A DNA stretch of 64,000 nt, taken from the NCBI RefSeq assembly GCF_003337735.1, contig NZ_QPJY01000012.1, forward strand, positions 1 to 64,000, given 5' to 3'. Both the position numbers and the translations under genes were made by a program. This document shows positions 1 through 9,132 of this stretch, in pieces. The notes under the pieces were generated by a model. The model was not told the origin of the DNA and searched no databases. It worked only from the letters and a program-made list of their open reading frames with translations. Position 1 is the first letter of the stretch, and every line of letters begins with the position of its first letter. This DNA comes from Thioalbus denitrificans (lineage in GTDB: Bacteria > Pseudomonadota > Gammaproteobacteria > DSM-26407).

Positions 1-95
1 CCGTGTTCCGTGTTCCGTGTTCCGTGTTCCGTGTTCCGTGTTCCGTGTTCCGTGTTCCGTGTTCCGTGTTCCGTGTTCCGTGTTCCGTGTTCCGT
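1..95. repeat. Tandem heptamer array (CCGTGTT)n
   Basis: About 13.5 uninterrupted, apparently perfect copies of the 7-bp unit CCGTGTT run from the first base of the window, so the left edge of the array is not seen. It lies downstream of the argE stop codon. The unit resembles the GTGTTCA heptamer array at 51374-51411. No open frame here has any protein-like character. Function unknown; it could be a slippage-prone simple repeat. Confidence 0.95.
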
Positions 96-141
96 CAAGA
101 GCGTCCCCGATAATCAAGAGCCCGCGCAACCCCTTCGCCCT

Positions 142-189
142 TCACGCACTCACGCACTCACGCATTCACGCATTCACGCATTCACCCAT
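142..189. repeat. Degenerate 8-mer repeat, TCACGCAC/TCACGCAT
   Basis: Five consecutive 8-bp units (two TCACGCAC, three TCACGCAT) followed by decayed units (TCACCCAT, CACCC) run up to the stop codon of argE. The sequence is low complexity with a clear 8-bp period, unlike the coding DNA beside it. It is a second, unrelated short-period family within 50 bp of the heptamer array. Confidence 0.85.
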
Positions 190-1346
190 CACCCTTCACA
201 GCAGAACCGCCCGATCAGCTGCTCCAGCAGGTCCACGGTGGGGCGGACACGGTCCAGCGCCAGGTATTCGTCCGGCTGGTGGGCCTGGTCGATGTCGCCC
301 GGGCCGAGGATCAGGGTCTCCATTCCCAGCGCCTGCAGGTAGGGCCCCTCGGTGCAGAAGGCCACCGCCTCGGCGCCGTGGCCGGTGAGCCGTTCGGCGA
401 CCTGCACCAGCGCCGAGGCGGCCGGGGTCTCCATGGCGGGCGTGCCCTTGAACAGGGGGAATATCTCCAGCTCCAGGCGCGAGCCCTCCAGCCGCCGCTC
501 CAGCCGCCGGACGAGCTCGCCGCGCAGCTCGTCGAGCGCCATGCCCGGCAGAGGCCGCAGGTCGATATGCAGCTCGCAGCGCCCGCAGATGCGGTTGGGA
601 TTGTCGCCGCCGTGGATGTGACCCAGGTTGAGGGTGGGCACCTCCACCTGGAACAGGGGATTACGGTGGGCCGCCTGGAGCTCCGCGCGCCAGGCCAGGA
701 TCTCGCCCAGCACCCCGTGCATTCCCTCCAGGGCGTTGACGCCGAGGGACGGGTCGCTGGAGTGGCCGGAACGGCCGGTAAGCCGGATGGCCTCCATCAT
801 GATGCCCTTGTGCATGCGCACGGGCCGCAGCCCCGTCGGCTCGCCGATGACCGCGTAGCGGCCCCGGGGACGGCCGGCGGCCACCAGGGCCTCGGCCCCC
901 TCCATGCTGCTCTCCTCGTCGGCGGTGGCGAGGATGATGAGGGGCGAGCGCAGCTGCCTCGCCTCGAACCGCCGCGCCGCCTCGATGGCCAGCGGGAAGA
1001 AACCCTTCATGTCGGCGGTCCCCAGCCCGTAGAGCCGGTCGTCGGCCTCGGTGAGGACGAAGGGGTCGGAACGCCAGCGGTCGGCGTCGAAGGGCACGGT
1101 GTCGGTGTGGCCGGCCAGCACCAGCCCCCCCGGACCCGCGCCCAGGGTGGCGATGAGGTTGGCCTTCTCCGGGCGCTCCGGCAGCGGCATCACCTCCACC
1201 GCGAAGCCGAGCGTCTCCAGCCAGCCGGCAAGGATGTCGATGACCGCGCGGTTGCTCTGGTCGAACTCGGGGCTGACGCTGCTCACCGAGGGGGTGGCCA
1301 CCAGGCGCTGCAGCATTTCGATGAGACCGGGGACGGGCGTGTTCAT
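189..1346 (-). CDS. argE: Acetylornithine deacetylase (M20 family)
   Basis: Predicted 385-residue zinc-dependent hydrolase that removes acetate from N-acetylornithine in arginine synthesis, cytosolic. Visible M20 signatures are AGHTDTVPFD (first metal ligand and catalytic Asp), GTADMKG (bridging Asp) and TADEES (catalytic Glu pair), followed by a dimerisation domain and a C-terminal ligand region around FCTEGPY. I chose the ATG giving MNTPVPGLIEML, which matches how ArgE proteins usually begin; an in-frame GTG 48 bases upstream would add an unlikely Arg/Cys-rich leader. It diverges from the GNAT/C39 gene, with about 150 bp between them. Other M20 deacylases such as DapE are possible, but the length and N-terminus favour ArgE. 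Confidence 0.88.
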   Translation of the reverse strand: MNTPVPGLIEMLQRLVATPSVSSVSPEFDQSNRAVIDILAGWLETLGFAVEVMPLPERPEKANLIATLGAGPGGLVLAGHTDTVPFDADRWRSDPFVLTEADDRLYGLGTADMKGFFPLAIEAARRFEARQLRSPLIILATADEESSMEGAEALVAAGRPRGRYAVIGEPTGLRPVRMHKGIMMEAIRLTGRSGHSSDPSLGVNALEGMHGVLGEILAWRAELQAAHRNPLFQVEVPTLNLGHIHGGDNPNRICGRCELHIDLRPLPGMALDELRGELVRRLERRLEGSRLELEIFPLFKGTPAMETPAASALVQVAERLTGHGAEAVAFCTEGPYLQALGMETLILGPGDIDQAHQPDEYLALDRVRPTVDLLEQLIGRFCCEG

Positions 1347-1493
1347 GGAGCAAGGATGGACCGGGTTCCGGCAACTGCGCAAGCGCTCCGTCACGGTGAT
1401 GGTGGGCCCCGTTCCCGCGTGCTAAATTACTGGGGCCCGTGGCGGTGTGCCGCGTGGCGCAAGGGTGCTTACCCTCTCCCTCACGGTCATCCC

Positions 1494-2618
1494 ATGATCA
1501 GACCTGCCGATCTGTCGGACATCGATGCGCTGGTGGCCATCGAGAACCGCTGCTTCGAGACCGATCGCCTCTCCCGGCGCAGCTTCCGCTACATGCTCAC
1601 CAAGGCCAACAGCAGCCTGCTGGTGGAGGAATCGGAGGGCGCCATCCGCGGCTATGCCCTGGTGCTCTACAACGCCGGCACCTCGCTGGCCCGGCTCTAC
1701 TCCATCGCCGTGGATCCGGGCCACCGCGGCCTGAAGCTGGGCGGCAAGCTGCTGCAGGCCGCGGAGGCCGCGGCGCTGGAGGCGGGCTGCGCCTACATGC
1801 GCCTGGAGGTACGCCAGGACAACGAGGCCGCCCAGCGCCTCTACCGGGAGCTCGGCTACCAGAAGTTCGGCACCTGGCTCGACTACTACGAGGACCACGA
1901 GGAGGCGGCCCGCTACGAGAAGCTGCTGGCCCCCCACCTCAATCCCGACCTGGTCATCGTCCCCTACTACCAGCAGACCCTGGACTTCACCTGCGGTCCG
2001 GCCACCCTGATGATGGCCATGAAGGCGCTCGACCCGGACACGGAGATGAGCCGGCGCCAGGAGATCCGCATCTGGCGGGAGGCCACCACGGTGTTCATGA
2101 CCGCCGGCCACGGGGGCTGCGGCCCCTACGGCCTGGCGCTGGCCGCCCACCACCGCGGCCTGGACGTGGAGATCCACGTGGTGGACGACGAGGAGGCCAT
2201 GTTCATCAGCTCGGTGCGCAGCGAGGAGAAAAAGGAGGTCATCCGGCTGGTGCAGGAGGACTTCCTCGACCAGATCCGGCAGCTCTCCCTGCCCCTGCAC
2301 CATGACCGGCTGGGCGTGGCGGACCTGCGTGCGGCCTTCGAGTCGGGCGCCATCCCGGTGGTGCTGATCAGCTCCTACCGCATCTACCGGGAGAAGTTCC
2401 CCCACTGGGTGGTGGTAACGGGCTTCGACGAACGCTATATCTATGTGCATGACCCCTTCGTGGACGACGAGGCCGGCAAGACGCAGACCGACTGCGTGAG
2501 CATGCCCATCCCCCAGAAGGACTTCGAACGCATGGCCCGCTACGGCAAGTCCGGGCAGCGCGCCGTGCTCATCCTCCGCAAGCGCAGGTCGCGCCGCCGC
2601 GGGCAGCGCGCCGGCTGA
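1494..2618 (+). CDS. GNAT acetyltransferase fused to a C39-like peptidase
   Basis: A 374-residue, two-domain cytosolic protein. Residues 1 to about 145 form a GNAT fold: the acetyl-CoA loop is seen in VDPGHRGLKLGGKLL and the typical end is AAQRLYRELGY. Residues about 150-365 form a papain-like C39 domain, with Cys167 in DFTCGPATLM as nucleophile and a His in FPHWVVVTGF, followed by the Asp of HDPF. There is no double-glycine leader or membrane segment, so this is not a bacteriocin exporter. The RimK-like ligase starts only 20 bp downstream. This pair is a recurring gene neighbourhood in proteobacteria. I infer that the two genes make and trim or acetylate a small peptide or peptide tag; the substrate is unknown. 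Confidence 0.8.
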   Translation: MIRPADLSDIDALVAIENRCFETDRLSRRSFRYMLTKANSSLLVEESEGAIRGYALVLYNAGTSLARLYSIAVDPGHRGLKLGGKLLQAAEAAALEAGCAYMRLEVRQDNEAAQRLYRELGYQKFGTWLDYYEDHEEAARYEKLLAPHLNPDLVIVPYYQQTLDFTCGPATLMMAMKALDPDTEMSRRQEIRIWREATTVFMTAGHGGCGPYGLALAAHHRGLDVEIHVVDDEEAMFISSVRSEEKKEVIRLVQEDFLDQIRQLSLPLHHDRLGVADLRAAFESGAIPVVLISSYRIYREKFPHWVVVTGFDERYIYVHDPFVDDEAGKTQTDCVSMPIPQKDFERMARYGKSGQRAVLILRKRRSRRRGQRAG

Positions 2619-2638
2619 AACGACCGTTCACGGGAGCC

Positions 2639-4132
2639 ATGGCCACTCAAGTCATCGTCGTCGAAAATCCAGCGGACGGGAAAGCCCTCGAGGCGGGCTA
2701 CCCGGTCATCACCGTCAGCGACTATCTCACCCGCCCGGAATATATCCGCCAGAAGGACCTGCGGGTTATCAACCTGTGCCGCAGCTACCGCTACCTGAGC
2801 ACGGGCTACTACTGCTCGCTCCTGGGCGAGGCGCGCCACCACCGGGTGGTCCCCGCGGTGAAGACCATGCTGGATCTCAGCAGCAAGGCCATGTACGGGC
2901 TCGACGTGGAGGATCTGGACGAGCTGGTGCACGAGACCATGGGCGGGAAGCGCCGGCGCAGCAGGGAGGTGGAGGGACTGACCGGCTTCACCCTGGAGAT
3001 CTATTTCGGCCACACCATCTACGCACCGCTGGAGGAGCTGGCCCGGCAGATCTTCGAGACCTTCCCCGCCCCCCTGCTGCGGGTGGAGTTCGAGAAGGAG
3101 GGCACCTGGCGCATTGCCTCCATCAAGCCCCTGTTCCTGCACAAGCTCACCGCCGGGCAGACCGCCAGCTTCATCGAGGCGCTGGACACCTACTCCAAGA
3201 AGCGCTGGCGCACCCCGCGCTCGCGCACCGTCTTCCGCTACGACCTGGCGATTCTCCACGATCCCGCCGATCCCCTGCCCCCCTCCGATCCGAAGGCGCT
3301 GAAGAAATTCATCCGCATCGGCAAGGACCTCGGGGTGGACATCGAGCTCATCGGGAAGAAGGACTACGCCCGGCTGGCGGAGTACGACGGACTGTTCATC
3401 CGCTCCACCACCAGCATCGACGACTACACCTACCGCTTCGCCAAGAAGGCCCAGAGCGAGGGCATGGTGGTCATCGACGACCCCGAGTCGATCCTGCGCT
3501 GCACGAACAAGGTCTACCTGGCGGAGCTGCTGAAGGCCAACCGCGTGGCCACGCCCAGGACCCGCATCATCCGCAAGCGCGACCTGCCGGAGCTGGAGGC
3601 GGAGTTCGGCTTTCCCCTGGTGCTCAAGATCCCGGACGGCTCCTTCTCCCGCGGCGTGGTGAAGGCGGAGAGCGCCGAGCAGCTGCAGCGCCATGCCGCG
3701 GAGCTGTTGCGGGAGTCGGAGCTGATCCTGGCCCAGGAGTACATGTACACGGAATTCGACTGGCGCATCGGGGTTCTCAACCGCGAGCCCCTCTACGCCT
3801 CCCAGTACTTCATGTCCAAGAAGCACTGGCAGATCTACAAGCACGAGGGCGGCGGGCGCTTCGCCAGCGGGGCCTACAAGACCTGGCCCCTGGAGGAAGT
3901 GCCGGCGAAGGTGATATCGGTGGCGCTCAAGGCGGCCAACCTCATCGGCGACGGCCTCTACGGCGTGGACCTCAAGATGTACCGGGGCAACGCCTACGTC
4001 ATCGAGGTGAACGACAATCCGAGCCTGGAATCGGGGGTGGAGGATGGCGTGCTGAAGGATGCCCTCTACCGGCGCATCATCGAGGAGTTCGTGCGCCGCA
4101 TGGAGCTGCGGCGGAGCAACCGGCGCGGCTGA
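2639..4132 (+). CDS. RimK-like ATP-grasp ligase with N-terminal RLAN-type domain
   Basis: A 497-residue putative amide-bond-forming ligase. The N-terminal ~200 residues match the region that precedes the catalytic domain in RimK-family proteins of this type (NLCRSYRYLSTGYYCSLLGE near the start). From about residue 275 an ATP-grasp core follows: VVIDDPESILRCTNKVYLAELL, the nucleotide-binding stretch FPLVLKIPDGSFSRGV, and the Mg-binding end VIEVNDNPSLESG. Such enzymes ligate amino acids, often glutamate, to a carboxylate using ATP. It is almost certainly co-transcribed with the upstream GNAT/C39 gene. It is not ribosomal-protein RimK itself, which is about 300 residues and lacks this N-terminal region. 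Confidence 0.85.
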   Translation: MATQVIVVENPADGKALEAGYPVITVSDYLTRPEYIRQKDLRVINLCRSYRYLSTGYYCSLLGEARHHRVVPAVKTMLDLSSKAMYGLDVEDLDELVHETMGGKRRRSREVEGLTGFTLEIYFGHTIYAPLEELARQIFETFPAPLLRVEFEKEGTWRIASIKPLFLHKLTAGQTASFIEALDTYSKKRWRTPRSRTVFRYDLAILHDPADPLPPSDPKALKKFIRIGKDLGVDIELIGKKDYARLAEYDGLFIRSTTSIDDYTYRFAKKAQSEGMVVIDDPESILRCTNKVYLAELLKANRVATPRTRIIRKRDLPELEAEFGFPLVLKIPDGSFSRGVVKAESAEQLQRHAAELLRESELILAQEYMYTEFDWRIGVLNREPLYASQYFMSKKHWQIYKHEGGGRFASGAYKTWPLEEVPAKVISVALKAANLIGDGLYGVDLKMYRGNAYVIEVNDNPSLESGVEDGVLKDALYRRIIEEFVRRMELRRSNRRG

Positions 4133-4183
4133 GCCGGGGAAGGCGGGGCGCCCCCGGCCCGGAAGCCGGGTGCGCGCAGCCGG

Positions 4184-4369
4184 TCATGAATGGTAGAGGC
4201 AACGGCAGAGATAGCCGAAGACAACGACCACGATCGAAGCGGCGATGGCCACCGGGTTGCCCTCGGTGCCCAGGCCCACCACCAGGGGCAGGCCGACGGG
4301 AAACAGCACCAGCCAGGGCTGGCGACCCACCCGTCTCAGGTCTCGCTGCAGGTGCTGTGACACACCCAT
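4184..4369 (-). CDS. Small predicted membrane protein, 61 aa
   Basis: A short ORF with a strong ribosome-binding site (GGAGGAG ending 3 bases before ATG). The first ~17 residues are polar and basic, followed by two hydrophobic stretches (PWLVLFPVGLPLVVGL and AIAASIVVVVFGYLC) that could form a membrane hairpin. No family recognised. It converges on the ATP-grasp gene. Support is the RBS and the hydrophobic pattern only, so it may not be real. Confidence 0.45.
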   Translation of the reverse strand: MGVSQHLQRDLRRVGRQPWLVLFPVGLPLVVGLGTEGNPVAIAASIVVVVFGYLCRCLYHS

Positions 4370-4600
4370 GGGACTCCTCCATCCGCATGTTCTCGGCTCC
4401 CGCCGGCGTCTGGCGCGTCGGCTTTATGATTTGTTCTGGGAGCGAATTCATTGTTGTCATGGGTGCGTGCGGCAGACAGCGTCAGCGGCCCGACCCGGTG
4501 GCGAATCCATAATTCTCACCACTCGAGTCGGGAAATTAGCAGAACTCCACCCCGGGAGACAACCGGCAGCTGTCGTGCAGCGCAACAAGCAGGCGCCGGT

Positions 4601-5295
4601 TCAGACGGCGAGATAGCGTCCCACCAGCGTGTCATCCAGCTGCCCGATGGCGCCGGACGCCACGCTGCGCCCCTTCTCCACCAGGTTGAAGCGATGGGCG
4701 GTGCGGCGGGCGAAGGGGAGCTTCTGCTCCACCAGCAGCACGGTGAGCCCCTCCTCGCGGTTGAGGCGCCGGATGACCGCGCCGATCTGGTGCACGATGT
4801 TGGGCTGGATGCCCTCGTTGGGCTCGTCGAGGATGAGCAGGCGCGGCTCCAGCACCAGCGCCCGACCGATGGCGAGCTGCTGCTGCTGGCCGCCGGAGAG
4901 ATCCCCGCCGCGCCGGTTCAGCATCTCGCCGAGCACCGGGAACAGCTCGAACACCCGCCCGGGGATACGGCGCGCGCGGGGACCGCGGATGCCGAGACCC
5001 ACCCGCAGGTTCTCCTCCACGGTGAGCTGGGGGAAGATCTCGCGGCCCTGGGGCACGTAGCCGATGCCGAGGCGGGCGCGCAGCTCCGCCGGCCGTCCCG
5101 CCAGTTCCCGGCCGTCGAACCGGATGGAGCCGCTGCGCACCGGCAGCAGCCCCATGACGGCTTTCAGCAGGGTGGTCTTGCCCACGCCGTTGCGCCCCAT
5201 CAGGCAGGTGCACTCGCCCTCCGGCACCTCCAGGTCCAAGTCCCAGAGGATGTGGCTCTCGCCGTAGAACTGGTTGACGCCCTCGAGCCGCAGCA

Positions 5296-5296
<1 letters not shown>
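4601..5296 (-). CDS. urtE: Urea ABC transporter ATP-binding subunit UrtE
   Basis: A 231-residue ABC ATPase of the branched-chain-amino-acid/urea type, the second ATPase of the urea importer. Walker A GRNGVGKTT near residue 35, signature LSGGQQQQLAIGRAL and Walker B LLILDEP are all intact, and the phrase EPNEGIQPNIV is characteristic of UrtE. The start ATG shares one base with the urtD stop (TGATG), showing translational coupling. It is the last gene of urtABCDE. I see no clear intrinsic terminator in the ~230 bp downstream. Confidence 0.95.
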
Positions 5297-6131
<835 letters not shown>

Positions 6132-6135
<4 letters not shown>

Positions 6136-7229
6136 GCCCGCGCCTCCCGGACCCGGCGCACCAGCCCCGCCACGCCGCGGGGCAGGAACAGGGTCACCAG
6201 CACGAACAGGGCGCCGAGGGCGAACAGCCACACCTCCGGAATCGCGCCGGTCAGCCAGGTCTTGGCGTAGTTCACCAGCAGCGCGCCCACCACCGCACCG
6301 TAGAGGGTGCCGCGGCCGCCCACCGCCACCCAGATGACCAGCTCGATGGAGTTGAGCGGCGAGAACTCGCCGGGGTTGATGATGCCCACCTGGGGCACGT
6401 ACAGCGCCCCGGCGATGCCCGCCAGCACCGCCGAGACGGTGAACAGCCAGAGCTTGTAGTTCTCCACCCGGTAGCCGAGGAAGCGGGCGCGGGCCTCGGC
6501 GTCGCGCACCGCCACCGTGACCCGCCCCAGGCGCGAACCGACGATGGCGCGGCAGAGCACGTACCCGCCCGCCAGCGCCAGGGCCGAGGCGAGGAACAGG
6601 GCCACCCGCGTGGTGTCCGCCTGCAGGCTGAAGCCGAGCAGGTCCTTGAAGTCGGTCAGCCCGTTGTTGCCGCCGAAGCCCATCTCGTTGCGGAAGAAGG
6701 CGAGCATCAGGGCGTAGGTGAGCGCCTGGGTGATGATGGAGAGGTAGACCCCGGAGACCCTCGAGCGGAAGGCGAGCCAGCCGAACACGAAGGCCAGCAG
6801 CCCCGGCACCAGTCCCACCATGATCAGGGCGAACCAGAACTGGTCGAAGCCGAACCAGTACCAGGGCAGCTCCTGCCAGTTGAGGAACACCATGAAGTCG
6901 GGCAGCTCCGGGTTGCCGTAGACGCCCCGCTCGCCGATCTGGCGCATCAGGTACATGCCCATGGCGTAGCCGCCGAGGGCGAAGAAGGCGCCGTGGCCGA
7001 GGCTGAGGATGCCGGCGAAGCCCCACACCAGGTCGAGCGCCAGGGCCAGCAGGGCGAAGGTGAAGTACTTGCCCAGCAGGGTGACGGTGAAGGTCGATAC
7101 GTGCAGCGCCGAGGAGGCCGGCACCGCCAGGTTGAGCACCGCCACGGCGGCGGCGACCACGGCCAGCACCGCCAACAGCACCTGGCCGCCGGTGTCGCCC
7201 CGCAGGGCACTGGGAAAGAGGCGCACCAT
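6132..7229 (-). CDS. urtC: Urea ABC transporter permease UrtC
   Basis: A 365-residue polytopic inner-membrane permease of the LivM type, roughly ten hydrophobic segments. Characteristic stretches are LDLVWGFAGILSLGHGAFFALGG and, near the C-terminus, the permease loop AVGGRGTLYGAVVGALLVNY. It starts three bases after the urtB stop and overlaps urtD by four bases. It forms the translocation channel with UrtB. Confidence 0.95.
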
Positions 7230-7232
7230 GGC

Positions 7233-9002
7233 TCAGGCCTCCGCTGCCCGCCCCTTCTGCGGAAAGAGTCCGCGGGGGCGCTTCTGGATGAACAGGATGA
7301 TGAACACCAGCACCAGGATCTTGGCCAGCACCGCCCCGGACACCGGCTCCAGGAACTTGTTGGCCACCCCCAGGGTGAGACTGCCCACCAGGGTGCCGAG
7401 CAGGTTGCCCACCCCGCCGAAGACCACCACCATGAAGGAGTCGATGATGTAGGCCTGGCCGAGATTGGGGCCCACGTTGGTGAGCTGGCTCAGCGCCACG
7501 CCGGCCACCCCGGCGATGCCCGATCCGAGACCGAAGGTGAGCGCGTCCACCCGGTCGGTGCGCACGCCCATGGCCTTCGCCATGGCCCGGTTCTGGGTCA
7601 CCGCCCGCACCTTGAGCCCGAGACTGGTGCGCTTCAGCACCAGGATGAGGGCCACGAACACCATCAGGCTGAAGACGATGATGGCCATGCGGTTGTAGGT
7701 CAGCGACAGGGCGCTGTTGATCTCCAGCGAGCCGCTCATCCAGCCCGGCGTGGCCACCGAGCGGTTCAGCGGCGAGAAGACGGTGCGCACCAGCTGTTGC
7801 AGGACGAGGCTCAGGCCGAAGGTGGCCAGCAGCGTCTCCAGCGGCCGGCCGTAGAGGAAGCGGATGACGCCCCGCTCGATGGCCACCCCCGCCAGCCCCG
7901 CCACCAGGAAGGCCGCCGGCACCGCCACCAGCAGCGACCAGTCGATGGCCTCCGGCATCAGCAGCTGCACCACGTAGGTGGTGTAGGCGCCGAGCATCAT
8001 CATCTCGCCGTGGGCCATGTTGATGACCCCCATCACGCCGAAGGTGATGGCCAGGCCGATGGCCGAGAGCAGCAGCACCGAGCCGAGGCTGATGCCGAAG
8101 TAGGCGGTCTCGGCCAGGCTGAACAACTCCAGCCGCGCGTCGATGCCGGCGAGCACCTTGCGCGCCGCCGTGCGCACGCTCTCGTCGGGCTCGGCGAAGC
8201 CACCGTCGTCCCGCACCGCGGTGAGCGCCGCCAGGTGGTTGCGCACCGCCGGCTCCAGGTTTCCTTCCAGCACCCCGAGGGCGCTGAGGCGGGTCTCCCG
8301 CTCGCCGCCATTCAGGGCGCCCAGTGCCAGCGCCACCTCCATGGCCGCGCGCACCTCGGCGGCCGTCTCCAGCGCCGCCGCCTCCCGCAACAGGGCCAGG
8401 GAGGACTCATCCAGTCCGTCGAGCATCTGCCGCACGGCGGCCAGGCGCACCTCTTTCTCCGGGTCGTGGAGACTGAGGCGGGCGATGGCGTCCCGCAGCT
8501 GGCCGCGCAGGCTGTTGTTGATGGTGACCCGGCGCAGATCGCCCTTGCCGACGCTGCCGAGTGCGCTGCCGTCGATGGCATCGGTCACCGGCTGCCCGTC
8601 GCCCCCGGCCGCAGCCGGGATCACCAGCCGGTCATCGGACTTGCGCCGGTAGAGCTCGCCCGCCAGGAACGCCTCGAGCAGAATCCGGGCACGGGGATGA
8701 CCGCTCGCGGCGATCTCCTCCACCCGCGCCGCCTTCTCCCGGAAACCGGCGCCGGCCAACTCCGAGACCAGCATGGCGAAGGTGCGCTCCGGCACCGGCC
8801 CATCCTCCGCCGGGGTCCCCGGCGCAACCATTGCGCCGGGATCGGCGGCCGCCGCCGCGGACAGGCCCGGCGCCGGGGGCCCGGCTTCCGCCACGGCGGC
8901 AGCGGTGGCCTCCGCCAGTCCCGGCGCGGGACTCCCCAGGCACGCCAGCACCAGCAGCAGGATGCAGGCGGGCCGTAAGCGCGTTGCGTTGTTTCCACCC
9001 AT
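7233..9002 (-). CDS. urtB: Urea ABC transporter permease UrtB with long periplasmic N-terminal region
   Basis: A 589-residue LivH-type permease. Residues 1 to about 30 look like a signal sequence (ACILLLVLACLGSPAPGLAEA). Residues about 30-290 are a helical, Ala/Leu/Glu-rich domain, probably periplasmic, and the permease proper begins near residue 295 (LLLSAIGLAITFGVMGVINMAHGE). An N-terminal extension is usual for UrtB and separates it from LivH. The ATG giving MGGNNATRL is chosen because it sits directly before the signal peptide; no strong Shine-Dalgarno is seen. Only 130 bp separate it from urtA, and that gap holds a hairpin. Confidence 0.93.
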   Translation of the reverse strand: MGGNNATRLRPACILLLVLACLGSPAPGLAEATAAAVAEAGPPAPGLSAAAAADPGAMVAPGTPAEDGPVPERTFAMLVSELAGAGFREKAARVEEIAASGHPRARILLEAFLAGELYRRKSDDRLVIPAAAGGDGQPVTDAIDGSALGSVGKGDLRRVTINNSLRGQLRDAIARLSLHDPEKEVRLAAVRQMLDGLDESSLALLREAAALETAAEVRAAMEVALALGALNGGERETRLSALGVLEGNLEPAVRNHLAALTAVRDDGGFAEPDESVRTAARKVLAGIDARLELFSLAETAYFGISLGSVLLLSAIGLAITFGVMGVINMAHGEMMMLGAYTTYVVQLLMPEAIDWSLLVAVPAAFLVAGLAGVAIERGVIRFLYGRPLETLLATFGLSLVLQQLVRTVFSPLNRSVATPGWMSGSLEINSALSLTYNRMAIIVFSLMVFVALILVLKRTSLGLKVRAVTQNRAMAKAMGVRTDRVDALTFGLGSGIAGVAGVALSQLTNVGPNLGQAYIIDSFMVVVFGGVGNLLGTLVGSLTLGVANKFLEPVSGAVLAKILVLVFIILFIQKRPRGLFPQKGRAAEA

Positions 9003-9098
9003 GGACGTTGTGTGCCGTGTGCTATCGATGACTTCAGCGGGAATCACCGCCGGAAAGGGATCCTCCGGCCACCGCTCAACCAGCGCCGGAACAGGGAA

Positions 9099-9120
9099 CG
9101 GACGCCCTCCCTGGCGTCCG
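9099..9120 (-). promoter_or_regulatory. Intercistronic hairpin between urtA and urtB
   Basis: A perfect 8-bp stem (CGGACGCC / GGCGTCCG) around a 6-nt loop lies just after the urtA stop codon. There is no U-run after it on the minus strand, so it does not look like a full terminator. Placed after a binding-protein gene, it more plausibly protects the urtA message from 3' decay and lets UrtA be made in excess over the membrane subunits. Inference from position and shape only. Confidence 0.5.
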
Positions 9121-9132
9121 CAGGGCGCCGGA

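Noticed and set aside
1-95. Possible CRISPR or iteron array
   Set aside because: Seven-base units without spacers and no replication gene nearby.
279-1493. Long open frame on the plus strand preceding the GNAT/C39 gene
   Set aside because: It is the antisense of argE (Gly/Leu/His/Arg-rich, no recognisable fold); the real gene begins at the ATG at 1494, where the GNAT sequence starts.
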